The position numbers and the translations under genes are program-made. A DNA stretch of 64,000 nt, taken from Sphagnum compactum (taxonomy: Eukaryota > Bryophyta > Sphagnopsida > Sphagnales). The notes beneath the pieces were generated by a model. The model made no database searches and had not been told where the DNA came from. It was given only the letters and a program-made list of their open reading frames with translations. Below, piece by piece: positions 37,081-50,345 of the stretch. Numbering within the stretch: position 1 is the stretch's first letter; each line of letters opens with the position of its first letter. The stretch lies in the NCBI GenBank assembly GCA_965153455.1, contig OZ234496.1, positions 5,279,207 to 5,343,206 of the forward strand, given 5' to 3'.

Positions 37081-40000
37081 AGTTAGGCTAACCCCCCCAA
37101 AAAAACCCAACAAAAAACAACCCCTTTCTTTTACCCCAAAAGCTTTTTAAAACCCATGCATTTCATCCATCCTCAAATCCATGGATGGATGGATGATTTC
37201 CCCTCCATTAAACTAATTCAGTACTTTACAACTTGCATAGTAATGTTCACAAATGCTCCTTCTTTTTTTGGCTGGATGAACATCATTGCAGAGTTGTTGA
37301 GGCTTTCAATCAAACCTTTGCTGATGGGTGTGTTAGTTTGGTTATTTTACACTAGTATCCTTAAGATTTTTATTTTTTTTCTTTTTTGAAAAAATAAAAA
37401 AACATAAAAATCCAATACCCATGTAAATTTTAAACCTCCACATTTTGATTTTCTAGCACATTTATGCACCCTAATAATGCCATGTAAAATCATTCTTTAG
37501 TTGTTCCAAATCATAAAAAGATTAACTATTGCAAAGGAATTTTTTGATCTAGTTAGTATGGATAAGAGAGAGAGAGAGAGAGAGAGAAGGGGGGGGGGAA
37601 GAAAGACTTATTTATGTGCATTTGATGTACTTGTGTCCTCTTTTGCTTTGGGCATATCTACTTCTATTGACTGTTGAGTGGATCATGCATTTTTGTGTTT
37701 ATTAACAAAAACCCAATACACTCCTACCCCTTTTGGATCCAATTGGGTAACCTTCAAAGTTTTTAAAAAATTATCAAATTAATTAAAAATATTTTTATAT
37801 CTCAAAAATGAATTGTATATTAAAATTTTAATTCATTTTTAAATTGATGTGTCTTTTGTTTTTTCCTTTTCTTGAAGTGAAAGTGTCTATTATTTTCATA
37901 GATATATAGAGGAGTTTTTTTGGCTTGGCCCAACCAAAGATTTGCAATGGTGTGGGCCTTCAAAATTGAATTTTTCTTTGTATAAATAATGGGCATTGGA
38001 CAATACCCTTTTGTAAGCACATCTATGAGAGAGAAAGAGAAAGTGTTTGTGTATCTAACTATGTGTTTTCTTCCTACGAATAGGTGTAGCTCAACACTAT
38101 TCGACATCCCAAGTTGAAGCCATGGAGTTCGCCCAACATCATCCACCCATGCCATTAATTTTGGGGCTAGTACCAAACTACCAACCTTATTGGTTGCCAT
38201 CATACTTTGTCAAGGCAATAACAACAACTACAGCCTACCAAAGAAAACAAAATCCTTGCATATCTTTGGTACAATCCAAGACACCCAATGAACTAACTAC
38301 CTATAGAATCCTCTATCGCGCAAGTGCTTAAGATGAGGTCGATCAATTCAACTACTATCGTTACCACTACTTTGCACTAGAAGTGCTTAAGATGAGGACG
38401 ATCAAGTCAACTACTGTTGTTACTACTACTACTACTTTGAAGTAGAAGTGCTTAAGATGAGGACGATCAATTCAACTACTATCGTTACTACTACTTTGAA
38501 GTAGAAGTGCTTAAGATGAGGACGATCAATTCAACTACTATCGTTACTACTACTTTGAAGTAGAAGTGCTTAAGATGAGGACGATCAAGTCAACTACTGT
38601 TGTTACTACTACTTTGAAGTAGAAGTGCTTAAGATGAGGATGATCAATTCAACTTCGATTGTTACTACTACTTTGAAGTAGAAGTGCTTAAGATGAGGTT
38701 GATCAATTCAACTACTAATTGTTACTACTACTTTGAAGTCTTCATCAAATTAGCTTATTGTTACTACTTTGAAGACTTGATTGAATTAGCTTTATCACTA
38801 CTATTTCGAACACATGGTTGAATTAGCCTTATATATCACTATTACTTTAATCACTTGAATCCCTATCACTACTATTGCTACTTTTGATGACTTGATCAAT
38901 TAGCTGTATCAGTATTAATACTACTACTTTGAAGATAGGCTGATATCTAAATGACAACTCAGTGAAGCAATACAATTTGTGCACAAATCAAGTACTTGAC
39001 AGATCCAAAGTCCAAACTCAGTTTCACACTATTAAAAGGTTCAATCTCATCCAAAGAGTTGTGTGCACAAATAAGGTATTTTACAGGTTCAAACTCAATT
39101 CATGCTACTAAAAGCCTGAACTTCATCCAAATTATCATTTACAATCTGATATACTATGGGATGTATTAGAGGATGTACTAAGGGATCTTGGAGCCAGAGC
39201 AAAGGAAGTCTGGAATTTTCCATAAAGCACCTTGATCCATGGGCTTTACATGGCTTAAAAACCACTCTTAAATCTCGTGATGCACACTGGATACTCACTA
39301 GGTATCCTGGTAAACTTTTCAAAGGCTTTATGACAAACATGATGCCCGTGGGGGTCAATCCAATCTGGAACATGAAACAAGTGGGGGGATTTTCCTTTTT
39401 CCTTTCATCACTTCACTAATTCCCAAGCCTCCTTTGATAAAGCTTGTTTTGAGATCATGTAGCATGAGTTGTTCTAAACCATGATGGAAGAAGATGATGT
39501 TCTAGCCTTCTTGATGTCGGGATTATGGTGCAGTGTTGGGCCATGGTCTGTCAATGGTCACCAAAACTATTTCATCCATGGTGAACTAGTTAATACCATG
39601 ACCACAACTCTAACTAACAAAGAAAACATTACCCAAAACCAAAACTGGAAAGCAGTTTCAACAATTATAGTCACTTGATGTTCAGAGAGCTTCAACAGCA
39701 ATATGTATGGTATTGAGAAGCTACCATGACACCATAATGCCCCCACTAACTTCATCATCTCCTTGCACACAAAACCATGAAGATGGCTAGCATGATGAAA
39801 CCTAGATGTGAAGGAATAGTGAACAAACCAAGAAGAAAGATTTGAAGGCAAAAAGAAAGAGAAAAGGTTAGAAAAAAGGAAAAAAACTCACATTGGGAAA
39901 AGGATGGGAGGGTGGAGAAGAAAAACACCAAGACAAATAACTTTAAGAACATGATCTTTTGAGGACAAACTCTGAAAAACCACAACCAGTCACCAGAGAG

Positions 40001-40195
40001 TGTCAAGGAAATGACATACAAGAGGCAATCTGAATGAGTTAAAAAAGATCATCATTACTAGATTAAAGACTTGATCCATCAGCAGCACAAGGAATACTGA
40101 AATTGTCAACCACCAACTTGGCACAAAATGCTAGAACCCATTCGTGTACAAAAAGTCCAGGACTCAAAGTCCACAGCCACCATGTGACAAGTAGT
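37081..40195. other. Intergenic DNA with minisatellite
   Basis: AT-rich. A (GA)n tract followed by a G run lies at about 37567-37598. At about 37980 a TGTATAAATAATGGG TATA-like box precedes a GA-rich stretch and a 69-codon ATG frame at 38122-38331 (MEFAQHHPPMPLI...), which runs into the minisatellite. It could be a small gene or retroelement remnant and is not recognised. Nothing is supported in 38.9-40.1 kb. Confidence 0.45.
38322..38739. repeat. 59-bp minisatellite, seven copies
   Basis: Copies start with AAGTGCTTAAGATGAGG at 38322, 38381, 38446, 38505, 38564, 38623 and 38682. The period is 59 bp except copy 2, which has two extra TAC triplets (65 bp). Two sequence variants occur: CAATTCAACTACTATCG and CAAGTCAACTACTGTTG. 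Degenerate TACTACTTTGAAG words continue to about 38935. Confidence 0.95.
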
Positions 40196-41730
<1,535 letters not shown>

Positions 41731-41859
41731 CTAGAAAACCTCAGAGAGAACAACCCGGGAACCAGCGACAGAGCCCGCGAAGCTCCACCGACGCTGCAGA
41801 ATCCAAACGAAGAGACATGGCCCCTGGAGGAGGGACAACAACAACGACGACGGCCGTAG

Positions 41860-42030
41860 CTTCGGCCCAGACCTAAGTCCCGAACTTAGCAAGAGGAAGA
41901 AGAAGCATGGAAGGAGCTTCGGCCCAAACCTAAGGCCCGAAGGGGAAGCAATCAACCCGCGTGTCTGAACACGGTTCAACTGACCGAGGTCGTCAAATGA
42001 GAGGCCATATAAATCCACCCGCCTATTGGT
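41860..42030 (-). promoter_or_regulatory. Promoter and leader of the ubiquitin-eL40 gene: CCAAT, TATA and site II-like boxes
   Basis: On the minus strand a CCAAT box (plus ATTGG at 42025-42029) is followed by a TATA-like ATTTATATG (plus 42006-42014), about 300 bp upstream of the ATG. Downstream in the leader, two near-identical copies of GCTTCGGCCCARACCTAAG (about 41861 and 41917) contain GGCCCA, the site II core typical of plant ribosomal protein genes. An ACCCTAA telo-motif lies inside intron 1 near 41452. Confidence 0.6.
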
Positions 42031-43687
42031 CCAAATTCATGACGTGTCTGAATCAAGTTGTTTTTGCAGAAGACTTGATTTATCAAGTTGGCCAGTGTGA
42101 ACAGGCTCCCACCAGTGCACCACCCAGTGGATACCCGTTCTGACTCAGTTGTGGATGAACCTCACCTGAGTTAATCTGTGGTTTACCCTTGGTAACCCGA
42201 TCTGTAGGAAGTAAGTTCTATATGTAGGTAGATAGGTAGGTAAAAAAGTGATTACTAGGTAAACAGATTGTTTATACATAGGTAATGGCTGTTTTTACTA
42301 CCTACCTACTAAAACAACCTGGTTGCAGGATGCAAGTGGGTAGGTAGGTAGTAAAAGAAGCCACTGAGCTAACCATACCATGGTTAGCTAGGAAACTCAA
42401 ACCCAACAGAGAATTGTTTCCTGACCACATAAAGCAAGTTTTTTTTTTTTTGGGGCAATTTTGTGATGTAGTAGCCAAAAGTGGCGATCATCCCTAAAGA
42501 CTATCGCCAGACTATCTAGCCAGATTTGGCTATAATCAACATGGATGATCAAATAATGTATGATATTATTTTATTAATATAATATTAGTGATGGGTTGAG
42601 ACAAGTTTGCAATGCCAAATTAGATGACTTCTCAAAACTCGAAAATCCTGATTCATGAAAAAAGTAAAATATTAATTTAGTCACTGATTTTGCATGAATG
42701 TGAATTTAGCTCTAAGATTTTTTGTGGTTGGATACTTGAGATTGATATGTGTACATTCTACTTACATTTCAAAGCAAAATTGACAAAGGTGAATTTGGCT
42801 TAAGCCTATATGAGAACATTTAGCCAAATGCATTGTCATTTGCCACCAAAAAAATATTACTTGCATTTCATCAAAACATTAGATTAGGGATACCTATTTC
42901 AAAGACATAGAACAAATTTTAAGTCGCAAAGATAGAGACAATTGCATCGTGTAAATGGCCTAAGCAATCAACTATTGCTACAAAATGTGGGTACAATCCA
43001 TTAGTCCTCGTTCATTAGATCAGTGAATTTATTACACTCACTAGGTCTTATTCATTAAGATTAATAAATTCATTCAAAATCCAATGAAATCACTTGACGT
43101 AAAGAGTCAGCTTTTTTTATTCATTAGGACTAATAAATTCATTCAAAATCCAGTGAAATCACTTTATGTATAGAGACAGCTTTTCTTATTCATTAGGACT
43201 AATAAATTCATTCAAAATCCACTGAAATCACTTGCCGTATAGAGACACCTTTTGTTGTAGTCTACACCCAAACTCAATTTCACACTATTACTTAAAACCT
43301 TTACTTCATCCAAAGTATTGTGTACAAGCCATGATATTGCTAACCATTGGGGATGCTCTAAGTAGTAGTAGTGCACATTATGGAGACAATGATCAACAAA
43401 CTAGACTTTACATGATGCATGATCACTCTCCCAAAAGCATATACATAACACAAGACAAAAGTATATACATAAAACAAGGGGAGAGAGAGAGAGAGAGAGA
43501 GAGAGAGTTGCAGGTTTGAAGTTTACTTGTGGATGATATGGAGCTTAATCCTTCAACTACTAGTCTTATATATTATGCACAATCAGGTCGACGATCATCA
43601 TATACATACACACACACACACACATACATATACACCGTTGTGGGTTGGTTGGAAATTTTTTAGTTGTGGGTGGGTTTGAATTTTTTT
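42031..43687. other. Intergenic DNA between the eL40 and dehydrin-like genes
   Basis: Contains a TAGGTAGG-rich cluster at about 42225-42355 with matches in both orientations (ACCTACC and TAGGTAGG), a 69-bp tandem repeat (separate entry), a (GA)n tract at 43478-43507 and a (CA)n tract at about 43608-43625. The last 200-300 bp are probably 3' UTR of the minus-strand dehydrin-like gene. No coding frame is supported. Confidence 0.55.
43051..43256. repeat. Tandem repeat, three copies of 69 bp
   Basis: Copies start TTCATTAAGA/TTCATTAGGACTAATAAA at 43051, 43120 and 43189, each followed by ATTCATTCAAAATCCA and GAAATCACTT. Copies 2 and 3 are closest to each other. Confidence 0.9.
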
Positions 43688-45718
43688 TTAGATATGGAGT
43701 TTATCCTTGATTTTGCTCACCAGACCTCCAGACTTCTTCTTCCCAACATCACTTGTGGTGCCATAACCTGGCATTGGACTTCCATCCCCAGTTCCAGCTG
43801 CGTTAGTAGTAGAACTAGTAGGAGTTGGTGTTGATGTTGTTTTTCCAGCTCCATCTGATTGTGGGAGGCCTGAAGAAGAATCAGGAGCTCCAGTTGTGTT
43901 GTCTCCACTTGGAGCATTACCAGCTGTGTTGTTGTCTGGCTGTTTGATTTGCTCACCAAGGCTGGGCTTGTGAGGAGTATTGCTACCAGCTCCAGGTGTA
44001 GCAGATTGGGTAGTGCCTGTTGCACCAGGTTGCGTATTCTCCAGATTGTCTCCACTAAATTGTTGCTGCTGCTGCTGCTGCTCCTTTCCTGCTCCAGTAT
44101 CCTGGGAGGGTTGATGATTTGCAGCAGTTGTCGTGTGTTGGCCATAATATCCAGTGTTGTTACTACCGTGTGGTCCAGCTAAACCAGCAGCTCCAACTCC
44201 AGCAGCCAAAGCACCAGCTGGAGCTGTGCCACCTTGTTGCTCTTGATACCTTCTTGGACCATCTTGAAAACCATATGGAGCTGTCATCTGCGGGGATGCA
44301 TCAGAAACAGGGTTAGGAGGCCCTTGTTGCCTTCCTCCACCCTGCGGGGTGCCATACTGTGGAATCCCTACAAAACCCACGTGGTGTTGTTGTTGGCCCA
44401 TCCCTTGACTTGGAGCTTGATTGCCAAATGCATTAGCAGCCCCTGATCCGGTACTAGGCTCCATCCCACGAGGATTTGCACCTCCCTGCAATTGCCCTCC
44501 TTGATTAGGAGCTTGATTGCCACCTTGATATGGATAAGAAGAAGCATTTGCTGCATCACCTCCTTGCTGTCCTGGCACTCTCTGAGCAATGGTAATGAAC
44601 AATCCAGGTGCAATTGCAGCTGTATTCCCATATCCAGAGTCTACTGGAAATCCACCCCCAGCTCCAGGTTGCCCTTGTTGTTGTTGTTGATTATTGGGCC
44701 TGTCGAGGTCTTCGTCTTTGTCATATCCAGTTGGGGGCCCTTGTCCTGGACCTCCTTGATTGCCAACAACACCCTGAGGTTGATATCCTCGTGCTCCTTG
44801 ATTTGGAGCTTGAGTTCCTTGTGTTCCATAGCCTGAAGGTTGAGGCTGATATGATCCTGCAGCTTCCTGATATGGAGTCTGAGATTCTCTTGTTAAAGTT
44901 CCATAGCCAGGTTGAGATTGAAAGCTTGCACCTCCCTGATTTCCACCACCACCGCCTCCTCCTCCTCTCCATATGGGAGCTCCATATCCTGCTCCAGGAT
45001 TTCCACCAGCTCCGCCCATGGGAGCTCCATATCCAGCTTGAGAACCTTGCTGCATTCCATATCCTGCTTCTGGATTTCCGCCGGCTGCACTCATGGGAGC
45101 TCCATATCCAGCTTGAGGGCCTTGTTGCATTCCATTATATCCTGCTCCTTGATTTGTAACTCCACTGTTGGGAGGAGCTGCTGCTGCTGCATATTTATCT
45201 TGAGGACCACCCAGCTGAGTGCCATAGCCGCCGCCACCACCTCCTCGATCAAGACCTTGATGAACCACTCCCTCTCCTCCTCCTCCTCCTCCTCCTCTGC
45301 CTGCACCATAGCCCAACTGCTCCTGACCAGCTTGGTTTCCATAAGCTCCTCCTGCAGGCTGATCAAACCTCCCTTGCTGTTGTTGCTGTCCAGACGTTGG
45401 CCCTGTCCCACCTTGAGGAGTCCCATTGTATGCCTGCTGTTCATGCTGTTGGTGCTGATCAGACTCTTGGTTTGATGATTGCTGCATGTTTGTTGCACCA
45501 GGTCCAGCTCCAGCTGAATCAGTCCCAGAACCTCCTCCTCCTCCTCCTCGCGTGTTGTTGCGCTGATCATATGAACCATCGGGAGGAGCTGCTGCTGCAG
45601 CAGATCCATATTCAGAACTTGGATTGTTGTTGTCGGATTTCTTCCCTGCACCAAACAGACCCCCCAAAGCCCCCTTCACTTTGCTTCCTGTGCTCTGGTT
45701 CTCCCCATACTGAGACAT
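43688..45718 (-). CDS. Gly/Gln/Tyr-rich dehydrin-like hydrophilin (single exon, 676 aa)
   Basis: One uninterrupted frame from ATG 45718 to a TAG next to 43688. It is very rich in Gly, Gln, Ala, Asn and Pro, with no Cys seen and one Trp, so probably intrinsically disordered. The N-terminus (SKVKGALGGLFGAGKKSD) and C-terminus (KKKSGGLVSKIKDKLHI) are short basic amphipathic segments. The C-terminal one resembles the dehydrin K-segment (Lys-rich, IKDKL). The middle has repeated GYGAP/GYGMQQ blocks (about residues 185-260) and many YG-containing motifs, recalling the Y-like repeats and single terminal K-segment of moss dehydrins. Dehydrins protect membranes and proteins during drying and cold. The K-segment is degenerate (no EKKGIMDKIKEKLPG consensus), so the family call is tentative; a generic stress hydrophilin is the alternative. 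Confidence 0.7.
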   Translation of the reverse strand: MSQYGENQSTGSKVKGALGGLFGAGKKSDNNNPSSEYGSAAAAAPPDGSYDQRNNTRGGGGGGSGTDSAGAGPGATNMQQSSNQESDQHQQHEQQAYNGTPQGGTGPTSGQQQQQGRFDQPAGGAYGNQAGQEQLGYGAGRGGGGGGGEGVVHQGLDRGGGGGGYGTQLGGPQDKYAAAAAPPNSGVTNQGAGYNGMQQGPQAGYGAPMSAAGGNPEAGYGMQQGSQAGYGAPMGGAGGNPGAGYGAPIWRGGGGGGGGNQGGASFQSQPGYGTLTRESQTPYQEAAGSYQPQPSGYGTQGTQAPNQGARGYQPQGVVGNQGGPGQGPPTGYDKDEDLDRPNNQQQQQGQPGAGGGFPVDSGYGNTAAIAPGLFITIAQRVPGQQGGDAANASSYPYQGGNQAPNQGGQLQGGANPRGMEPSTGSGAANAFGNQAPSQGMGQQQHHVGFVGIPQYGTPQGGGRQQGPPNPVSDASPQMTAPYGFQDGPRRYQEQQGGTAPAGALAAGVGAAGLAGPHGSNNTGYYGQHTTTAANHQPSQDTGAGKEQQQQQQQFSGDNLENTQPGATGTTQSATPGAGSNTPHKPSLGEQIKQPDNNTAGNAPSGDNTTGAPDSSSGLPQSDGAGKTTSTPTPTSSTTNAAGTGDGSPMPGYGTTSDVGKKKSGGLVSKIKDKLHI

Positions 45719-46571
45719 TGCCAGCTAGAGCTCTCGAACGTCCTTTGATTCTACAGCTCCCAAAACTACTGTAAACAATTTCACAACAACTTGGAAACAC
45801 AACAACTCTTCCAAGTACTTGTTGTTGTTGTTGTTGTCGTTCCTCTTCTTCTGCTGTCGAGTCTTGTTCTAGAAATGACAGAAATCAGTTCTGGACTTTA
45901 CTAGTGCACAAACTTCACGCGGTGTGAAGTAGATGGTCGATCTTGGACCCAATACACGAGAGACAAATTGCTCAGAACTTCGTCCACTTGCAATCCAGCT
46001 CAAGACCCAAAAAAAACTTGACACAACAGTTTTGAAAAATCTGATCAGCACCGACAAAATGCGACAACCAGACCATGACAACAAATCAATTCATCTCTAG
46101 TCTTACTCATCCTTCTCCTTCTAGTTTTGAAATCCAAAGAAAAGAAGCACCTATAAAGGAAGTACAATCACAGCTATGAATCATATTCTAAACTAGCTGA
46201 CTCCTTTGTCTCTTTACACTTGTTTAAAGAACCCAAAACCCAAGAACAAAAACAAATGCAACAACAAGGATGAAAGAAGATATATGCAGAATCAGGGCCA
46301 TGCAGCAGCTGCAGCAACGAGAATGTGACAACAAGATGGTGATGAACATTAATTGCTTGCTGCTCATTGGAAGAAGTGCACAAAAAAATCTGCTGAGTGT
46401 TTTTGTTCATTCCTTTGTTTTCATTTTTGTGCCCCAATTTTGGTTTTGGTTCTCTCTCTCCCATCACAGCAAACTGATGACACTTTTGCAGAGATTTTTG
46501 TGTTGCCATTGCTGACACTTGCAACTTCTTCTGTGGACCACAAGACATATCTCTCTCTCTTTTTCTTTCTT

Positions 46572-46608
<37 letters not shown>

Positions 46609-46720
46609 ATCCCAAGACACCCACCCTAATACACTCTTAATCCCATGATACACACCAAAACACCCACCCTAATACACTCTCTTAATCCCATGATACGCAC
46701 CAAAATACCCACCAACACAA
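45719..46720 (-). promoter_or_regulatory. Probable leader and promoter of the dehydrin-like gene
   Basis: Sequence upstream of the ATG has balanced composition. A (CT)n tract on plus at about 46550-46592 (GA on the gene's strand) and a direct duplication at 46616-46715 (ACCCACCCTAATACACTC...CCCATGATAC, unit about 45 bp) lie upstream. I saw no clear TATA box and no convincing ABRE. Confidence 0.4.
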
Positions 46721-49080
46721 GAGTGATGTCGATCCGAAAATGTACAACTCAATTCAATCTCTCCATTCATGTTGTGCCATTCTTTGAGCCATGCGCATGC
46801 CATTAGGCACAACTTTGCATTCAATTGGGTTTGCAATGTCACCTTACTAGAAGCAAATTATCAAAACTTGCAAAACTTTAGTCATAAACATACCACTCAT
46901 TTGGAAAATGTACAAAGGTATTAGGGAAAAAAAAAAAAGGTGGGGAGAATTTAAAGGACGTCAAGTTAGCACAAACTAGTAGATATCAAAATCTCTCCTT
47001 CTCAACAACCGACCACCTTGATTAGGTCCGCCATGGTAATGGGAGGCCATGGCAATGGGAGGTGTGTCCTGAAGGGGTGATAAACTAGCTTGCATCTTAT
47101 GAACAAAAATAGGTTATCTTGAAATAGCTTTGAAATAGATACTTTAAAATAGTTGACAAAGTTTAAAACTAGTTTAAAATAATAAATGTTTTGAATTTCA
47201 AGACCTCATCATAGATAAGGGAAAATCAAATGATTTGGTATTCCACTTATTTCAAAGATTTACGTCATTGTTACGCATTTTTAATCTCATATTAATGAAT
47301 ACAAACTATTGTGCATAAAAAGTAAATGATGTAATTTGAAGTGTAATTATGATTAAAACTTAGCAAAATTAATGTAAATATCTTTTTAAAATAAATATGG
47401 TACTCGAAAAATGATATCAAAGGAACATGTAAAATGCATTTACATTTTTTAAAATGATATCATATAAATTAATGTATATTATCTTAAAATTGCAATTTGA
47501 TATTAATTTATGGCACATTGTATATTGTAATGGGTGAAACTACAAAGTTTCACTCAAGCATGTGTCACGAGTTGTGGGCTCTTGTGTGAGAGAAAACTCA
47601 CATTCTTTTGTACTGGATGTATTAAAGAATGTAGTTTGTCTTTTTTTTTTCTTCCTTTGTATTTGAATTGTCACATTGAGATCTTCCAAACCATTGTGCC
47701 CCTATCGTGGTCTTGGTATCGTTAGAAAGGCCCTGATTGGTAGGGGGTTGCATCAAGGTGGCTAGGTAATGTTCAGCCTTATGGCGTAAGAGTTATTGAA
47801 TATTTTAAAAATTTGTCAAAGAAAATTCAACAAATTGAAACTAACACTAACATAAAACCATGATTTTTTATTTGATTTTTTTAATGAAATTTAATCAAGT
47901 TTTTAATCATAATAGACAATGGACAATTTTAGCTACTATCAAAACAATCCAATTGTTTATATCATAAACTTGACTAAGTTTGGGTGACTAATGTCCACTT
48001 TGGAAGAGATCTAAGGTTCAAATACATCCTATACAAAAATTCGAAGAATTGTGACAAGTTCATGAATTTGTTCGGTGACTAAACTACCCAAAAAGAATTA
48101 TTCATTTATTTGGTTGGATTGTTGATGGGTTGCCAAACTTGTGGTTGATGCATAATATTCACTTTCTTTGAAGACAGGCCGCAAATCTTCTTCAGACATG
48201 AAATGGAGTGGAAAAAATCTTCTTCAGACATGAAATGGAGTGGAAAATTCACCACATGCCCATGAAGTGCATTTAACTGGGTCTCATGTCCTCTACAGCC
48301 AACATTGCTAATCTCTTCATTGAAACCTTGTTCCAGAGCTATGCCAAGATCAATGGTAGTATGACCCAACTTTTCTTTTCGATGTGCTGCTGCTTGTCTC
48401 AGTGCAGCACGTCAATGAATTGTGTCAGCTGGGATGCACTCAAAAACAGCCTGGTAAATGCTGGTATTGGCCACATTCAAAAATCACTCATATTTTTAAA
48501 AATGTGGAATTTTAAAACTTTAAAAATTCAAAGAATGTTTCAAAATTACTTCAGAATTTCAAAGCTTCAAAAGTTTTTTACCACATATAAATGGGTTATA
48601 ATGGATAAGCTGTATGAAAAAAATTATAACTTAGAGTATAATAAAATTAAAGAATGTGAAATTTTAATTTTTGGTAATGACTTAAAATTTTGACCATTTT
48701 TCAGGATGAAACATTGAATTTGTAAGGAATCTGCACATTTTCAAAAATTCATATGTATTCAATAATGACTAACAAAAAAATGTGATGCATTGGGGAACAT
48801 TTTTTTTACAACAAGTCATAAAAAAATTCATTCAAAAGTTCATTTGCATGTAAAAGGTTACATGCATGGACAAAAAACTTACAATCTTTTTCCAAAGTAT
48901 TGCCTTTGGCTTTTAGTTATAAGTTTTGGCCCAAAGATCTAGTCAAAATGAACAAAAGTCCATCAAAATGGTTATGGCTTAATCAAATTGGTCATATTGA
49001 ATGGATAGGGTTTAAGCAAATTGACCATCTTGATTTGACCCTTAATTAAATTGCCCATTATGATTTGACACTTAGTCAAA
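46721..49080. other. AT-rich intergenic DNA
   Basis: No gene supported. A 35-bp direct duplication (CTTCTTCAGACATGAAATGG) occurs at about 48178-48246. The open frame at 48286-48693 is AT-rich in its second half and unrecognised. Confidence 0.5.
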
Positions 49081-49098
49081 TGAACCATACTCATTTGA

Positions 49099-50165
49099 TG
49101 ACTTAACCTACTTGTTAAGCCTAGGTTACCTACCTAACCTAACATAATTAGTAGTTTAGGTTAGGCCTAAACTACCTATCCGGCCTAGCATAATTAATAG
49201 GTTAGAATGCTACTTGGTAAGTAATAACCTAGCTAGTAGCCTAGTTAAGTAACTTAGCTTAGACCTTCCTAGTAGGTTATTTAAAACGTACTATAGGACT
49301 ACTAAGTAGCTTATAACTAAGTAGTATAAGCTTTCTAAATAGGTATCATAAGTGATTTAGGCTTATTAGGTAGACATATTAGCCATGTAGGTAACCTACT
49401 AGCTTAGGCCTACTATATATAAATATGTAGCCTCTAAGCTTATTAGGTATAAAATAACATAGGCCATTTAGGCCTAGTAGGTAAGTAGCTTATCCTATTA
49501 ATTAAATAAATAGCCTAGGCCACCTATGCCTACTATATAGGTAGCCTATCCTAGGTTATCACAGTCTACTTGGTAGCTACGTAGGTAACATAGGCCACCT
49601 AGGCCTACAAGGTAGGTAGTTTAGTCTAAGCCACTTAGGCATACTAGGTATGTAGCCTAATTTAAACCATTTAAGCTTATAAGGTAAATAGCCTTACTTA
49701 GGCCACCTAGGTTTATTAAGTAGGTACATAATGTAACCTAGGCTACTAGGCCTACTAGGTAGGTACATAGCATAACTCAGGCCACTTACGTAAGTACATA
49801 ACCTAACTTAGGCCTAGGTAGCTTAAATTAACCTAACCTAGGCTTACTAGGTAGGTATGTAACTAACATAGACAAGGCCACCTAGGCTATTAGGTAGGTA
49901 GCTTAAGTTTAAACCTACCTAATAAGCTAGGATACCTACCTAATATGGCTAGGCTAGATCTATTCATAAGTTAATAGGTACTTATGTAGCCTTCTAAATA
50001 ACATATAAGGCATAAGTAGCTTATTAAGTAGGTATAAGAATAGACCTAGTAGGTACCTATAAGGCTTAGTATACTATAACCTACATGTTACATGCATTTA
50101 TTAATAGGTACCTCCTACCTACCTAGGCTAACCTACCTATAACCTACCTATTTATGTAAATAATA
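49099..50165. repeat. About 1 kb of degenerate TAGG/CCTA-rich sequence
   Basis: The tract is built almost wholly of the words TAGGTAGGT, CCTAGG, TAGGCCTA and ACCTAACCT in both orientations, without a fixed period. CCTAGG and TAGGCCTA are self-complementary, so strands can fold extensively. A weaker continuation runs from about 50380 to 50625. Confidence 0.8.
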
Positions 50166-50283
50166 CATTAAAAAATTCAAGTTCATTTAACGTAATATGT
50201 TGAAAAAAAATTCATGGAAGTTGATTACAATATATGTTGGTCTAAAATCATGTTCATTACAATCATGTTGTCTAAAAAATCAC

Positions 50284-50345
50284 CTTATGGGGTGGTAGTG
50301 CAATGGTTAAGGACTTGACTCCTCAAGGAGTTCAAGTCTTCACAC
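50284..50345 (+). repeat. tRNA-like fragment, probably SINE head or tRNA pseudogene
   Basis: GGGGTGGTAGTGCAATGGTTAAGGAC resembles a tRNA 5' half with an A box (TAGTGCAATGG), and GGAGTTCAAGTCTTC resembles a B box. An anticodon arm and a closing acceptor stem are not convincing, so it is not called as a functional tRNA. RNA polymerase III promoter remnants of this type are typical of plant SINEs. Confidence 0.5.

Noticed and set aside
44608-45475. Plus-strand frames of 183 and 187 codons
   Set aside because: Low-complexity shadows of the repeat-rich dehydrin-like coding exon.
50284-50345. Functional tRNA gene
   Set aside because: The acceptor stem and anticodon arm do not close convincingly, so it is kept as a tRNA-like repeat.
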